The notes: a model not told the origin generated them from the sequence alone. A DNA stretch of 64,000 nt from Blautia hydrogenotrophica DSM 10507 (GCF_034356035.1 NZ_CP136423.1:2480001-2544000); one strand, 5' to 3'; positions 33,235-42,443 are shown, counted from the first letter of the stretch. A program made the numbers and translations.

Positions 33235-34065
33235 CTAAGCGATTCCCAGAAGCGACATTAGGATACTAAAAATAATAACTCCAATAATCAATACCGTGAT
33301 GCTGATACCTTTTTTCTTCAGCAGATAATAGCACAGAAGGGTCAATCCCAACGGCACGATTCCGATAAAAATCTGATCCAGCATGGACTGAAGATTCAGA
33401 ACAGATTCTCCTTTCATACTCAATTCAAAGGTAGAATGAAACGTCACCATACTCGCCGTCATTCCGCCTACCATAATCAGACCTACAATACTTGCCGCCT
33501 TGGTCAAAATGTTCATCAGACCGCTGGCATACACCTTCTGGATGTACTCCGATCCTAGTTTATAGCCTAAAAATGTACCGTAATATTTCACCAGGATAGA
33601 AGGCACGTTAAACAGAATTAAGAACACAAGCGGTGCCAGCGGGTTTCCAGCAGTTCCCAGTCCCACTGCAATTCCGGCTGCAATCACTCTTAAAACTCCC
33701 CAGAAAATGGAATCGCCGATTCCCGCCAGAGGACCCATGAGACTCGATTTCACTGCATTGATAGAAGCTGCGTCAAAATCCTCCTGCTCACTGTTTTTCT
33801 TCTCCATAGAAGCCACAAGTCCCATAATAAAGGTAGAGCAGGTGATGGTTGTGTTGAAATATGACATACTTCTCGCGAGAGCCGCTTTTTTGCCCTCCTC
33901 GTCCTTTTTATAAAATTTGTTGATAAACGGCATCAGAGAGTAGCAGAAACCGGAAGCTCCCTGTTTTGCCGGGCTGACTGCCGCATACAGTGTAAAAGAA
34001 CGCCAGAACGCCTTGCGCAGCATTTTTCTTTCCTCTGCCGGAATAGATTTCGTCAAATTACTCAT
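33235..34065 (-). CDS. PTS mannose-family component IID
   Basis: A 276-residue membrane component of the mannose-fructose-sorbose PTS. LRKAFWRSFTLYAAVSPAKQGASGFCYSLMP is the N-terminal region (quoted in part: RSFTLYAAVSP, GASGFCYSLMP), ALARSMSYFNT and GPLAGIGDSIFWGVLR are IID signatures, and C-terminal helices complete the domain. It pairs with IIC to form the translocation channel. Its start overlaps the IIC stop by 4 bases. Bases 33581-33617 of this gene recur almost unchanged at 36067-36103. Confidence 0.93.
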   Translation of the reverse strand: MSNLTKSIPAEERKMLRKAFWRSFTLYAAVSPAKQGASGFCYSLMPFINKFYKKDEEGKKAALARSMSYFNTTITCSTFIMGLVASMEKKNSEQEDFDAASINAVKSSLMGPLAGIGDSIFWGVLRVIAAGIAVGLGTAGNPLAPLVFLILFNVPSILVKYYGTFLGYKLGSEYIQKVYASGLMNILTKAASIVGLIMVGGMTASMVTFHSTFELSMKGESVLNLQSMLDQIFIGIVPLGLTLLCYYLLKKKGISITVLIIGVIIFSILMSLLGIA

Positions 34066-34883
34066 GAGAAAAATTCCTCCTCTTCTTCATCCAGTTCATA
34101 GGTTTCCACCGTCCCGGAAGCTGCCGGCAAGGCAGCCCGCTGAGACGCCAGCTGATTCATCCGGTAATCACTCATTCCAATTGATATGGCAATAATCACG
34201 CCAAGTACTGCCAGCGCGATCAACGGCAGATTTAAGTATGCTGCCAGGACAAAGCCCAGGAAGTAAAACATGCAGATCTTTTTGTCCCAGAGCATTTTCA
34301 TCAGCATCGCCATTCCTACCGCTGGAAGCAGTCCGCCGCAGACGGTCAGTCCGTTCATTACGACCTCCGGAATCGCCTCCAACAGCGCGCTCACTGCATC
34401 AGACCCGAAGAGGATTCCCAGAAAGGCCACCAGAGAATACAGCGCCCAGTTTACCGTCCAAAGTCCATAATGTAAAAATATAATCTGTCTCTCTTTTCCT
34501 TCTGCCGCCAGACGGTCAAAGGTCTTGGCAAACATTCCTACAACAAAGATATACAGAACCGTCTTGATCTGAAGTCCCAAAATACCGATAGGAAGCGCCA
34601 GCGTCAACGCGACCTCCGACCCTTTGCCCAGCATAATCGCAAAAGCAGCTCCTACGGCTGTGGCGATTCCTGGCTCCGCCGCCGAGGCACCGCCGATATT
34701 GACAACGCCCATAAACACTGCTTCCAGGGAAGCTCCGACAACCACACCGGTATGTAAATCTCCCAAAAACAATCCAACCAACGGTCCGATGACGATCGGC
34801 CGGTTCAACATCGTAAATCCGATCAGCTCTGCACCGCCCACACAGATAAACACAGCCAGTGCTACAAGAAATGCATTTAACAT
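34062..34883 (-). CDS. PTS mannose-family component IIC
   Basis: A 273-residue membrane component with about seven hydrophobic helices. RPIVIGPLVGLFLGDLHTG and GASLEAVFMGVVNIGGASAAEP are typical IIC segments. The start at 34883 is chosen for the GGGAG site upstream; nine extra codons from 34910 would be non-conserved and hydrophilic. The C terminus is acidic (EEEEEF). It sits between IIAB and IID in the usual order. Confidence 0.93.
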   Translation of the reverse strand: MLNAFLVALAVFICVGGAELIGFTMLNRPIVIGPLVGLFLGDLHTGVVVGASLEAVFMGVVNIGGASAAEPGIATAVGAAFAIMLGKGSEVALTLALPIGILGLQIKTVLYIFVVGMFAKTFDRLAAEGKERQIIFLHYGLWTVNWALYSLVAFLGILFGSDAVSALLEAIPEVVMNGLTVCGGLLPAVGMAMLMKMLWDKKICMFYFLGFVLAAYLNLPLIALAVLGVIIAISIGMSDYRMNQLASQRAALPAASGTVETYELDEEEEEFFS

Positions 34884-34900
34884 CTTTCTTCTCCCTTCTC

Positions 34901-35854
34901 TTAATTCCATTTATCTAGAACATCTTTTACCATTTTCTGCTCATCGTTGGGAACCTGCTGCATACAAGTCTTCGGATTCATCTCCACCAGTTCCCTCAAG
35001 CTTTTCACTTCCTCGTCTGTCAGCATGATCGTCGGCGACAGTATCTGTTTTTCTGACACGTCGACACCATCAAAACGTCCGGCATTTCCAATATTCAGGA
35101 ATTCAATCTCCCCTACCTGTTTCCGAATTTTCAGGGCATCTGTGACCGTCCGCGTCAGTACCAGTATTCGCATAGAAGATGCCTTGGGATTGTTCAGAAC
35201 TCGAATGGCCTCATCCACCGGCTTTATCAATACTTTGATTCCTGCCGGAACCGCCATTTTCAGCGCCATCTTCTGGGTGTTGTCGCCTGCTGCCGCGTCA
35301 TTGGCTACCACAATTCCCTGTACTCTTAACTGCTTCGTCCAGGTCATGGCTACCTGCCCGTGAATGAGCCGGTCATCTACCCGTAGGGCTGTGATCTTTG
35401 CCGTAGAATTTTCAAAGGTCTCCTGTACACTCTCTTCTTCCACTTTTGCCTTTTCCGGTTTTTCTTCCTCTTTCTTCCCTATCTCTACCAACTGCAGTTC
35501 CTGTCTCGCGTCCTCAATATACTGTCTGATCTCTTCCACTTCCACATCCTCGTCGGCCAACATAATCTGCATCAGGACCGGAAGATTCGTACCGGTGATT
35601 AATGTAACATTCTCCTGCTGCGCATATCTTAGCAGTTTCTGATTGACGCTGCCTCCCATCAAGTCCGTAAAAACAAAGATCCGGTCTTCCCTGTGCGCGC
35701 TGAAATATTCTTCAAACTGTTTCTCCACGTTATCCTCTGGGGTTACATAGGCGTCGATAGTTGTAATCTTTGCCAGCTCCCCGACAATCAGTTCCGCTGT
35801 ATACCGAATTCCGGATGCCATCTTCCCATGTGTGGCAATCAAAATCTGTTTCAT
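34901..35854 (-). CDS. PTS mannose-family component IIAB fusion
   Basis: A 317-residue soluble phosphotransfer protein. Residues 1-125 are the IIA domain with phospho-His9 (ATHGKMA) and TDLMGGS. A charged Lys/Glu linker spans about 126-150. Residues 152-317 are IIB with phospho-His165 (RVDDRLIHGQV). It relays phosphate from HPr to the incoming sugar. It is the first gene of the operon IIAB-IIC-IID-glucosidase-phosphatase, directly downstream of a promoter flanked by two palindromic operators. Confidence 0.93.
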   Translation of the reverse strand: MKQILIATHGKMASGIRYTAELIVGELAKITTIDAYVTPEDNVEKQFEEYFSAHREDRIFVFTDLMGGSVNQKLLRYAQQENVTLITGTNLPVLMQIMLADEDVEVEEIRQYIEDARQELQLVEIGKKEEEKPEKAKVEEESVQETFENSTAKITALRVDDRLIHGQVAMTWTKQLRVQGIVVANDAAAGDNTQKMALKMAVPAGIKVLIKPVDEAIRVLNNPKASSMRILVLTRTVTDALKIRKQVGEIEFLNIGNAGRFDGVDVSEKQILSPTIMLTDEEVKSLRELVEMNPKTCMQQVPNDEQKMVKDVLDKWN

Positions 35855-35891
35855 CCGATATTGTTCTCCTTCCTTTTTCCGGTTTCCTTTT

Positions 35892-35969
35892 GTAAGTTAT
35901 GTACATAACTTACTGTGAGCACACTATACCACTTTTACTTGTTTCTGTAAATAAGTTATGTAGATAACC
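35892..35969 (-). promoter_or_regulatory. PTS operon promoter with two LacI-type operators
   Basis: TTTACA (35946-35951), 17-bp spacer, TATAGT (35923-35928) on the minus strand. A perfect 22-bp palindrome with half-site GTAAGTTATGT at 35892-35913 lies at the start region, and an imperfect copy, AAGTTATGTAGATAACC (35953-35969), lies just behind the -35. Centres are about 59 bp apart, suiting repression by the adjacent LacI-family protein, possibly with looping. Confidence 0.8.
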
Positions 35970-36013
35970 ATATTTTTGTACATTGTTAAACCCCTATTTT
36001 TTATGTACTTTGC

Positions 36014-36060
36014 ACAAAAACAGGCTTCAAACCGAAGAATATCTCCTGTCTGAAGCCTGT
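36014..36060 (-). terminator. Terminator of the LacI-family gene
   Basis: ACAGGCTTCA (36020-36029) pairs with TGAAGCCTGT (36051-36060), followed on the minus strand by TTTTT. Confidence 0.85.
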
Positions 36061-36066
36061 TTTCAA

Positions 36067-36103
36067 TAATATTTCGCCAGGATAGAAGGCACGTTAAACA
36101 GAA
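36067..36103 (-). repeat. 37-bp duplicated fragment of the PTS IID gene
   Basis: 36 of 37 bases are identical, in the same orientation, to 33581-33617 inside the IID gene (codons of FNVPSILVKYY). It begins 2 bases after the regulator's stop codon and runs to the terminator stem. It is either the relic of a lost second IID gene or a small templated duplication. Confidence 0.85.
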
Positions 36104-36105
36104 GT

Positions 36106-37146
36106 TTATTTTTCCCTCTCCTGCACCATCACAGATTTTCTGGTAATCAGCGTCACGGGAAGCCGGATATCACGCTCCTCTTCCGTCTCTCTGCCCTGAA
36201 TTCTGTCCATGAGAATCTTTACCGCCAGTTTCGCCTTCTGCTCCACATCCTGCTTGACAGTCGTCAGACGCGGCGCTGAAAATTCCGCAAAACTGATATT
36301 GTCATACCCTGCAACTCCAAGGTCCTGGGGAATATGCAGTCCCCGGTCACACAAAAAGCTGACTGCTTCTAACGCATATACGTCGGACAAAAAGAACAGC
36401 GCAGTTTTCGGTTTTCTTCGCTGCATCAGCCAGGCATAGCTGTCCCTGCGCTTTGCATAATTCATTCCCAGTGCCACAAACTGCAGCTTTTGTCTTCCAT
36501 CTGCCAGTTCGTCTACCGCTCTTTGCGCGCCCAGATACCGCAGATGGTCGACACCGCTGTCCCGGCCTGCGCACACCTTGATATGCTCATATCCGCACTC
36601 TAAAAGATATTTGGTCATCATATATCCTCCGCTCTCATCGTCCAGCCCGATATTGACCACATGGTTTCCCTGCCCCTCCTCCAATTCTCCGTATGCGTCC
36701 ACAGAGACAATAGGCTTTTGGATAAGCTGATAGATTTTCTCACAATTTCTCCTGCTGAAGGACAGGGCGATGACGCCGTCCACATCCCAGCCCATAACCA
36801 TCCGAAAAATGTCCTCCACGTCTTTGGCTGAATAAAAGATCAAATAATATCCCATCTTGCGCACATACTCTTCAATGAACCCGATCAGCTTGCCATAAAA
36901 AGGATCTCCCAATATGGAATCCCTGAAATCCTTGTGATAGTTGATTACTACGGCAATCAGCTGGGAACTCTCTTTGTTCAATACCCTGAGTCCCATTTTC
37001 TGGACGTATCCCATCTCACGGATCAGCCCTTCGATTTTCTGTATCGTAGCCGGAGAAACCTTTTTTGTTTTTCCGTGTATGACATTAGAGACCGTAGTCG
37101 TGCTGACTCCTGCCCGTTCTGCAATTTCTTTAATTGTCGCAGCCAT
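36106..37146 (-). CDS. LacI-family repressor of the PTS operon
   Basis: A 346-residue LacI/GalR regulator. The HTH is TIKEIAERAGVSTTTVSNVIHGK with hinge helix at residues 1-60, followed by a periplasmic-binding-type core with LGDPFYGKLI, VVNIGLDDESGGYMMTKYL and DLGVAGYDNISFAEFSAPRLTTVKQD in pieces. It is upstream of and on the same strand as the PTS operon, and two symmetric operators flank the PTS promoter. The inducer is presumably the transported sugar or its phosphate. Confidence 0.92.
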   Translation of the reverse strand: MAATIKEIAERAGVSTTTVSNVIHGKTKKVSPATIQKIEGLIREMGYVQKMGLRVLNKESSQLIAVVINYHKDFRDSILGDPFYGKLIGFIEEYVRKMGYYLIFYSAKDVEDIFRMVMGWDVDGVIALSFSRRNCEKIYQLIQKPIVSVDAYGELEEGQGNHVVNIGLDDESGGYMMTKYLLECGYEHIKVCAGRDSGVDHLRYLGAQRAVDELADGRQKLQFVALGMNYAKRRDSYAWLMQRRKPKTALFFLSDVYALEAVSFLCDRGLHIPQDLGVAGYDNISFAEFSAPRLTTVKQDVEQKAKLAVKILMDRIQGRETEEERDIRLPVTLITRKSVMVQEREK

Positions 37147-37213
37147 AAAACCGCCTCCCGCTCATTACTCTGAAAATAGATTCCGGATTTTCTGCATATC
37201 CGTTTCTTCCTCC

Positions 37214-37242
37214 ATTATATAAATTTTCCCGCTCTGCCGCAA
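37214..37242 (-). promoter_or_regulatory. Promoter of the LacI-family gene
   Basis: TTGCGG (37237-37242), 17-bp spacer, TATAAT (37214-37219) on the minus strand. Confidence 0.6.
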
Positions 37243-37252
37243 CGCCTCTTTT

Positions 37253-37969
37253 TTACTCATGCGTTTGCCGCAGCACAATCCATGGTTCCATATACAGAAA
37301 ATCCCCGGTTTTTGTGCGCGCCAACACACGGATTTCATTTCTCCCGCGTTTCCATTGAACTTTCTCCCCCGTACACCAGCTCCCTTCCCAGTGGAAATAC
37401 ACTTCCCTTTGGTTCACCTGAAAAGAATAGACATACCAGTCTCCCTGGCCCTCTAACGATATCTGCGGCGCCATCTGTCCATCTTTGATTTTCAGCTGGC
37501 GCAGAAATTTCACTCCTGCTTTCGTCTCTTTACCCTCTTTTTTTTCTACGTTTTGTGTGTCCAAAGTAGGCGTCAAGACTGGCTTTTCAGTCACCGCTGT
37601 GTCTGGAAAATTTTCTCTGGTCCTGTCAGCATCTTGAAACTCACCTGTCGCCGCCGTCGGCTCGTCAAAATCATTTTCCAGAGCCTGTGCAGGGGTCTCT
37701 TCCTGCACAGGCTCTGGTATCGGCTCCGGCGCGAGCTCCTGAACGGGCTCCTGTACAGGCTCCTGCACGGGCTCCTGCACGGGCTGAGGCGGCTGTGTGG
37801 GCACCGGCGGCTCGGCCGGCTTCGCCGTGACAGGAGGTTTTTCCTGTTCCCCTTCTACCTCCACCTGAAACCCGCCTAAATCCAAACTGTCCGCCGCCGC
37901 AGACACCGCCGTCAAGCATACGCCCGCAGCAGCAGCTATCCATCTTCTAATCCTTTTGCTTTTTCCCAT
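37253..37969 (-). CDS. Secreted Pro/Glu-rich protein paired with a Ser/Thr kinase
   Basis: A 238-residue exported protein. Residues 1-26 form a signal peptide (KSKRIRRW, then a hydrophobic Ala-rich core ending SAAADS). Residues about 40-90 are low-complexity PVQEP/PEPIPEP repeats, the kind of extended linker that crosses a cell wall. The C-terminal 75 residues, with many aromatic residues (WYVYSFQVNQREVYFHWEGSW), look like a beta-sandwich. No named family is recognised. It starts 22 bases after the kinase gene, so the two are cotranscribed and may act together at the envelope. Confidence 0.72.
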   Translation of the reverse strand: MGKSKRIRRWIAAAAGVCLTAVSAAADSLDLGGFQVEVEGEQEKPPVTAKPAEPPVPTQPPQPVQEPVQEPVQEPVQELAPEPIPEPVQEETPAQALENDFDEPTAATGEFQDADRTRENFPDTAVTEKPVLTPTLDTQNVEKKEGKETKAGVKFLRQLKIKDGQMAPQISLEGQGDWYVYSFQVNQREVYFHWEGSWCTGEKVQWKRGRNEIRVLARTKTGDFLYMEPWIVLRQTHE

Positions 37970-37991
37970 ACGTTCTCTCCTCCTTACATTT

Positions 37992-39167
37992 TCAGGTTTT
38001 CTTTTTTATCCCTTCTTCCGCGAGATAGCTCTGGTATTCCTGTTTCGTCTGAACATTGCCAGAATCATTTTCCAATGCTCTTTCATACGCTCTCTCCGCA
38101 CTGTGCGTCTGTCCCAGTTCCCGGTACACTCGGGCCAGAGCCAGCCACAATGCCGCCTGTTCCCGCTCTCTTTGTTCCTCTTTGAGCAGCTCTCTCAGTC
38201 TTTTTACACTTTCCTCTAACAGTACACTCCCATTTTTCCCTCCCATCAGCATCCCCTGAACGATCTGGTTTTGGACCACTGTGTACACATCCAGGAATTC
38301 TTCTTTCTCGTCCAGCCAAATATCCTGTCTCACCTGTCTTCCCTGACTTCGGGAAATCTCATCACCCCCACTCATCAGCAGACAACCTCCCAATAGAAAG
38401 ATTCCCACTCGAATCACCAACGGCCGTTCCAGCCTTATCTGATTCTTAGCCGCAGCTTTGCGCAATTCTCTCTCCAATTCCTGGCAATCTTGATACCGCT
38501 GCGCCTCCTGTAAAGCCTGACACTTTTTCAAAATTCTCCATAGCTTGTCCCCGGCCTCTTTTTTTCCGCCCGCCAGTACTTCCAATGTCCGCCCCAGACT
38601 GTAAATATCACTGGTGCAGCCCAGGCGGCCCAACAGCTGTTCTGGGGCTGCATACTCCCGTGTCCCCCGACACAGCCCAACCCTTTGCCTGCCTTCTCCA
38701 ACCACCACACTGCTCCCCAAATCGATGAGATACAGTTCCTGGTTTTCGGTCAGAATCAAATTTGACGGTTTGACATCCGAGTGCACCACTGCCGGATGGC
38801 GACTGTGCAGATACCCTAACACCTGACACAATTGTATTCCCCACTGAATGACCTGCTCCCTGGAACAAGGACCTTCTTTCCTCAGTTCTTCCAAATTTCT
38901 CCCTTCGATATACTCCATGACCAGATACGCTTTTTCATCCTCCTGCACGTAATCTGCAATCTGCGGCAGCATAGAATGTGATAAATTTTTTAGAATCCTC
39001 ATTTCTTTTGATCTATGTGCCGGAATTTCCTTTACCGCCCAGTATTTGCCCAGGATCTCGTCCCGCGCCAAATAAACTGTGCCATCTCCGCCCCCTCCTA
39101 ATCTCTCTAAAAGGTAGTAACGGTCTTTGATTTTCTTTCCCACCAATGGTGTCTGCGCGCCTCCCAT
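37992..39167 (-). CDS. Membrane-anchored Hanks-type Ser/Thr kinase
   Basis: A 391-residue protein kinase. Gly loop LGGGGDGTVYLA (23-34), catalytic Lys46 (WAVKEI), catalytic loop VVHSDVKPSN with Asp131 (HSD in place of HRD) and DLG in place of DFG at 149 are visible, with GTREYAAPEQLLG as activation/P+1 region. One membrane helix (about 255-272, VGIFLLGGCLLM) is followed by a C-terminal region with a TPR-like end (ALARVYRELGQTHSAERAYERAL). No PASTA repeats are present, so it is not PrkC. It precedes the secreted Pro/Glu-rich protein. Confidence 0.88.
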   Translation of the reverse strand: MGGAQTPLVGKKIKDRYYLLERLGGGGDGTVYLARDEILGKYWAVKEIPAHRSKEMRILKNLSHSMLPQIADYVQEDEKAYLVMEYIEGRNLEELRKEGPCSREQVIQWGIQLCQVLGYLHSRHPAVVHSDVKPSNLILTENQELYLIDLGSSVVVGEGRQRVGLCRGTREYAAPEQLLGRLGCTSDIYSLGRTLEVLAGGKKEAGDKLWRILKKCQALQEAQRYQDCQELERELRKAAAKNQIRLERPLVIRVGIFLLGGCLLMSGGDEISRSQGRQVRQDIWLDEKEEFLDVYTVVQNQIVQGMLMGGKNGSVLLEESVKRLRELLKEEQREREQAALWLALARVYRELGQTHSAERAYERALENDSGNVQTKQEYQSYLAEEGIKKKT

Positions 39168-39286
39168 CTTTAGACAGCCTCCGCTGCCCTACATGCCATC
39201 TTTGTTGTATTCAGTTCTCTGTATTTGGAAATATGGGCTGATTCGCCCTGCCGCGGAACCGCGGCAAGTAAGATTTTGATGTTATG

Positions 39287-39339
39287 ATTATACAAAAAAT
39301 CCCCCGACTTGTAAAGTGCTGCGCACTTACAAACCGGGG
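39287..39339 (-). promoter_or_regulatory. argS terminator fused to the kinase promoter
   Basis: Terminator of argS: CCCCGACTTGTAA..GTGC pairs with GCAC..TTACAAACCGGGG (39302-39339), followed by TTTTTT on the minus strand. The promoter TTTACA (39310-39315), 17-bp spacer, TATAAT (39287-39292) uses the second arm as -35 and the U-run as spacer. Confidence 0.75.
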
Positions 39340-39374
39340 AAACCCTTTTTGGGAGTTATATTAGTGAACGCCAA

Positions 39375-41141
39375 TCACATTCTCTCTGGCGCTGAAAAGC
39401 CCAAGAGATCAATGCTCGTCTCCAACACCTTTCTCGTCAGGAGCAGTACCTGAATCCAGGATGCCTTCTGCCGCTCATCCTCTTCACTAAGAATCTTTGT
39501 CTCATGGTAAAAGCGGTTGAATGCATTGGCCAACTCATAGATATAGGAGCACACTTTGTGTGGCGCTTTCTCCTCAAAAGCTCCTTCCACCACTGCCGGA
39601 AATCCTGTCAGAGCGAGCATCAGTACTTTTTCACTCTCATTAGCCGCCTCCAAAATCTCTCCGTTTTCCGTGTCTTTATTTTCTTGCTCATAACGGTTTA
39701 AAATAGATTTAATGCGAACGATCGTATACAGAATATACGGACCGGTATTCCCCTCAAAAGAAGTGAAACGGTCAATATCAAAGATATAGTCTTTGGTGGC
39801 TTGATTGGACAAGTCTCCGTACTTAATCGCAGACAACCCTACAATCTGCGCAGTCTGTCTCGCGTCTTTATCCTTCACGCTGCGGTTTTCTACGATCTTG
39901 TGGAACATCTCTTCGTTGATATCTTCAATCAGATGCTCTAGACGCATCACACCACCTTCTCTGGTCTTAAACGGTTTTCCGTCTTTCCCATTCATCGTGC
40001 CAAAGCCCAGAAAAGAAAGCTTCGTCTCCTGGGGAAGTAGTCCTGTCTTCTTCGCGCAGCGGAACACCTGCACAAAGTGCATCTCCTGGCGCTTGTCCAC
40101 CACATAGAGAATCTCGTCTGGATGGAACAATTTTTCCCTCTCCACAATCGTCGCCAAATCTGTCGTCGTATACAAGGAGGCACCGTCTGATTTCAAAATC
40201 ATGCAGGGCGGAACCTCCTTGGTGTCTGTCTCTTCTTTTACATCCACCACCAACGCTCCCTGGTCCATGTACGCATACCCTTTTTCCCTCATCTCCTCCA
40301 CCATGGCAGGAATGTAGGGCTGGGCATCTGACTCTTTCTTCCACAAGTCAAAGGTCACATTCAGCTTCTCATAATTCTTTTTTAAATCGGTCACTGACAC
40401 CCTCATGATATGGTTCCAAAGGGCCATATAGCCCGGCCTGCCCTGCTGTAAAAGATGAGTCGCCTCCAAGGCTTCCTCCCGAAAGCTCTCATCTCCTTTC
40501 GATTTCGCGCTGGCAGCCGGATAGATCTCCTCTAGCTCTCCGATCGTAAACGGAGCTTCCTTCGGATACTCTCCCTCATAGCTCTCGTCAAAATAAACCA
40601 ACTCTGGCTGACGGTGCTTCAATTCCGTGATAATCAGTCCCATCTGTAGCCCCCAGTCTCCCAGATGAACATCCCCAATCATCTCATGTCCCAAAAATCT
40701 TCCCATGCGCTTGATGCTCTCTCCGATAATTGCAGAACGCAGATGGCCTACGTGGAGAGGCTTCGCCACGTTCGGTCCGCCGTAATCGATAATAATAGTC
40801 TTGGGATTCTGAGTTTTCTCAGCGCCTAGAAGCTGCGCCGTGTGCATCTTTTGCAGATAACCACTCAAAAAGGTTTCTTTTATCTTCAAATTGATAAAGC
40901 CCGGCTTCACCGCCTCCGCCATAGAAAACACTTGGCTGTCCGACAACTTTTCAACCACATCCTGCGCAATCACAATTGGAGCCTTGTGGTACGCCTTGGC
41001 ACCAGCCATGGCTCCGTTACATTGATATTCGCACAAATCCGGCCGGTTTGACACCGTCACCCTTCCATAAGAAGAATCGTACCCCGCCTTTTCAAATGCC
41101 GCTGACAACTCCTGTGCCAAAAGGTCCATCATTTTTTCCAT
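39375..41141 (-). CDS. argS: Arginyl-tRNA synthetase
   Basis: A 588-residue class I synthetase. An Add-1 N-terminal domain is followed by GGPNVAKPLHVGHLRS (HIGH motif as HVGH) near residue 130, the Rossmann core (YVVDKRQEMHF), a KMSKS-equivalent region around GKPFKTREGGVM, and the all-helical anticodon domain ending in GFSAPERM. Length matches the shorter bacterial form. It starts 27 bases after degV, so the two are cotranscribed, and ends in a terminator that also carries the next promoter. Confidence 0.95.
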   Translation of the reverse strand: MEKMMDLLAQELSAAFEKAGYDSSYGRVTVSNRPDLCEYQCNGAMAGAKAYHKAPIVIAQDVVEKLSDSQVFSMAEAVKPGFINLKIKETFLSGYLQKMHTAQLLGAEKTQNPKTIIIDYGGPNVAKPLHVGHLRSAIIGESIKRMGRFLGHEMIGDVHLGDWGLQMGLIITELKHRQPELVYFDESYEGEYPKEAPFTIGELEEIYPAASAKSKGDESFREEALEATHLLQQGRPGYMALWNHIMRVSVTDLKKNYEKLNVTFDLWKKESDAQPYIPAMVEEMREKGYAYMDQGALVVDVKEETDTKEVPPCMILKSDGASLYTTTDLATIVEREKLFHPDEILYVVDKRQEMHFVQVFRCAKKTGLLPQETKLSFLGFGTMNGKDGKPFKTREGGVMRLEHLIEDINEEMFHKIVENRSVKDKDARQTAQIVGLSAIKYGDLSNQATKDYIFDIDRFTSFEGNTGPYILYTIVRIKSILNRYEQENKDTENGEILEAANESEKVLMLALTGFPAVVEGAFEEKAPHKVCSYIYELANAFNRFYHETKILSEEDERQKASWIQVLLLTRKVLETSIDLLGFSAPERM

Positions 41142-41168
41142 ACTCTCAAACTCCCTTATCTCTATTCT

Positions 41169-42035
41169 TTAGTCCACCCGTTTCGCACAGGCAACCGCCA
41201 ATGCCCCTTGTCCGATATGACAGGACACACTCAGGGAAAGCGGGTCCATATGAATCTCATATCCAGGAAACTGTTCCTGAACCTCTGCTTTGAACTCCTC
41301 CGCCTCCTGCCAGTTTCCTGTGTATGCCATCTGTAGACACATAAGTCCTTCCGCATCATATTTCGCGAACCGGGTCTCAAAATCCTTTTTCATGGCTTTT
41401 ATCATTGCACGTTTTGCTGCTTTTTTGCCTCTGACTTTCGCATAGGCATCCAGCTTTTCCCCTTGAATCTGCAATACAGGCTTTAAATTCAAGACTGTAC
41501 CGATGGCCGCAGCCGCAGGTGTGATTCTACCACCTTTTTTCAAGTATTTCAACGTCTCTAGAGTGATATAGATACTGGACTCCATCTTCTCTGCTTCCAG
41601 AATCTCTTTGATCTTTGACGCCTCCTCTATATGATTTCTCAGATAAAGAGCGTCCAAAACCGCCTGGCGCTGAGTCACAGAAATTCTCTGATTGTCCACC
41701 ACCTGCACTTTTCCTTTATAGTCCTTTGCCAACATCATCGCAGTCGCGCAGGTATTACTCAGCCCGCTTGACATAGGAATGTGTACAATCTCATCCCACT
41801 CTTCTAAGAGTTCGTCCCAAACCTTCGTCACATCGGCCGGTGTCGGCTGAGAGGTGGAGATATCAGCATCTTCACTCAGACGCTGATAGAATTCTTCCTG
41901 GGACAGAGTAATTCCTTCTAAAAATAACTTTTCATCAATAAAAAAAGGCATCGGAATAACCGCCACACCTAATTCTCTCCCTTGTTCCTGGGTGATTCCG
42001 CTGTTACTATCCGTAACAATCGCAATTTTTCTCAT
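41169..42035 (-). CDS. DegV family fatty-acid-binding protein
   Basis: A 288-residue DegV protein, a family that holds fatty acids for the FakA-FakB kinase system. The N-terminal IAIVTDSNSGITQEQG, the STSQPTPADV ligand loop near residue 60, IPMSSGLSNT near 90 and the KGGRITPAAAAIGTVLNLKPVL loop are all diagnostic. FakA is not in the window. It precedes argS in one transcript. Confidence 0.92.
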   Translation of the reverse strand: MRKIAIVTDSNSGITQEQGRELGVAVIPMPFFIDEKLFLEGITLSQEEFYQRLSEDADISTSQPTPADVTKVWDELLEEWDEIVHIPMSSGLSNTCATAMMLAKDYKGKVQVVDNQRISVTQRQAVLDALYLRNHIEEASKIKEILEAEKMESSIYITLETLKYLKKGGRITPAAAAIGTVLNLKPVLQIQGEKLDAYAKVRGKKAAKRAMIKAMKKDFETRFAKYDAEGLMCLQMAYTGNWQEAEEFKAEVQEQFPGYEIHMDPLSLSVSCHIGQGALAVACAKRVD

Positions 42036-42230
42036 CTCTTTGCCCTACTTTCTTCTGACTATATCCCACGACCCGTACATCTGCACTCTCGGGGTACTTA
42101 CTTATGATTATGAGCTCTCTTTTCCCACATAGCTGCTGTGAATAGCACATCCTTGGCATCTAACCTCACCTGATTATAGCATACATGAATTGAAAATGGC
42201 AACGCCGCGTGCTATAATTACAAAAACTTC

Positions 42231-42443
42231 GTAACAGTTCAGCCTTTCGGCTTCACTGTCACAAATTTCAGTAACTATTCAGCCATGCGACTGATAAAGA
42301 CAAACTCCTCTGCAAGCAAGCTTGCTCCGGATTTTGTCTCTTATCAGGCATATGGCGTTTAGCCATAAGCGAGGATTTAGCCGCATATGCGGCGATATAA
42401 GCTGCGCAGCAGCTAATCCGAGCTATTATGGCTGAATAGCTAC
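42231..42443. repeat. Repeat family R3, copy a
   Basis: The gene-free stretch 42036-42471 is mostly this element. It begins with a small palindrome (GTAACAGTTCAGCC facing GGCTTCACTGTCAC), then a unit bounded by GTAACTATTCAGCCAT (42271) and ATGGCTGAATAGCTAC (to 42443). Inside are AGGCATATGGCG, CCATAAGC and stems such as GCCGCATATGCGGC. Related copies are at 51845-52005 and 54047-54143. Bases 42036-42230 show no gene. Confidence 0.75.
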
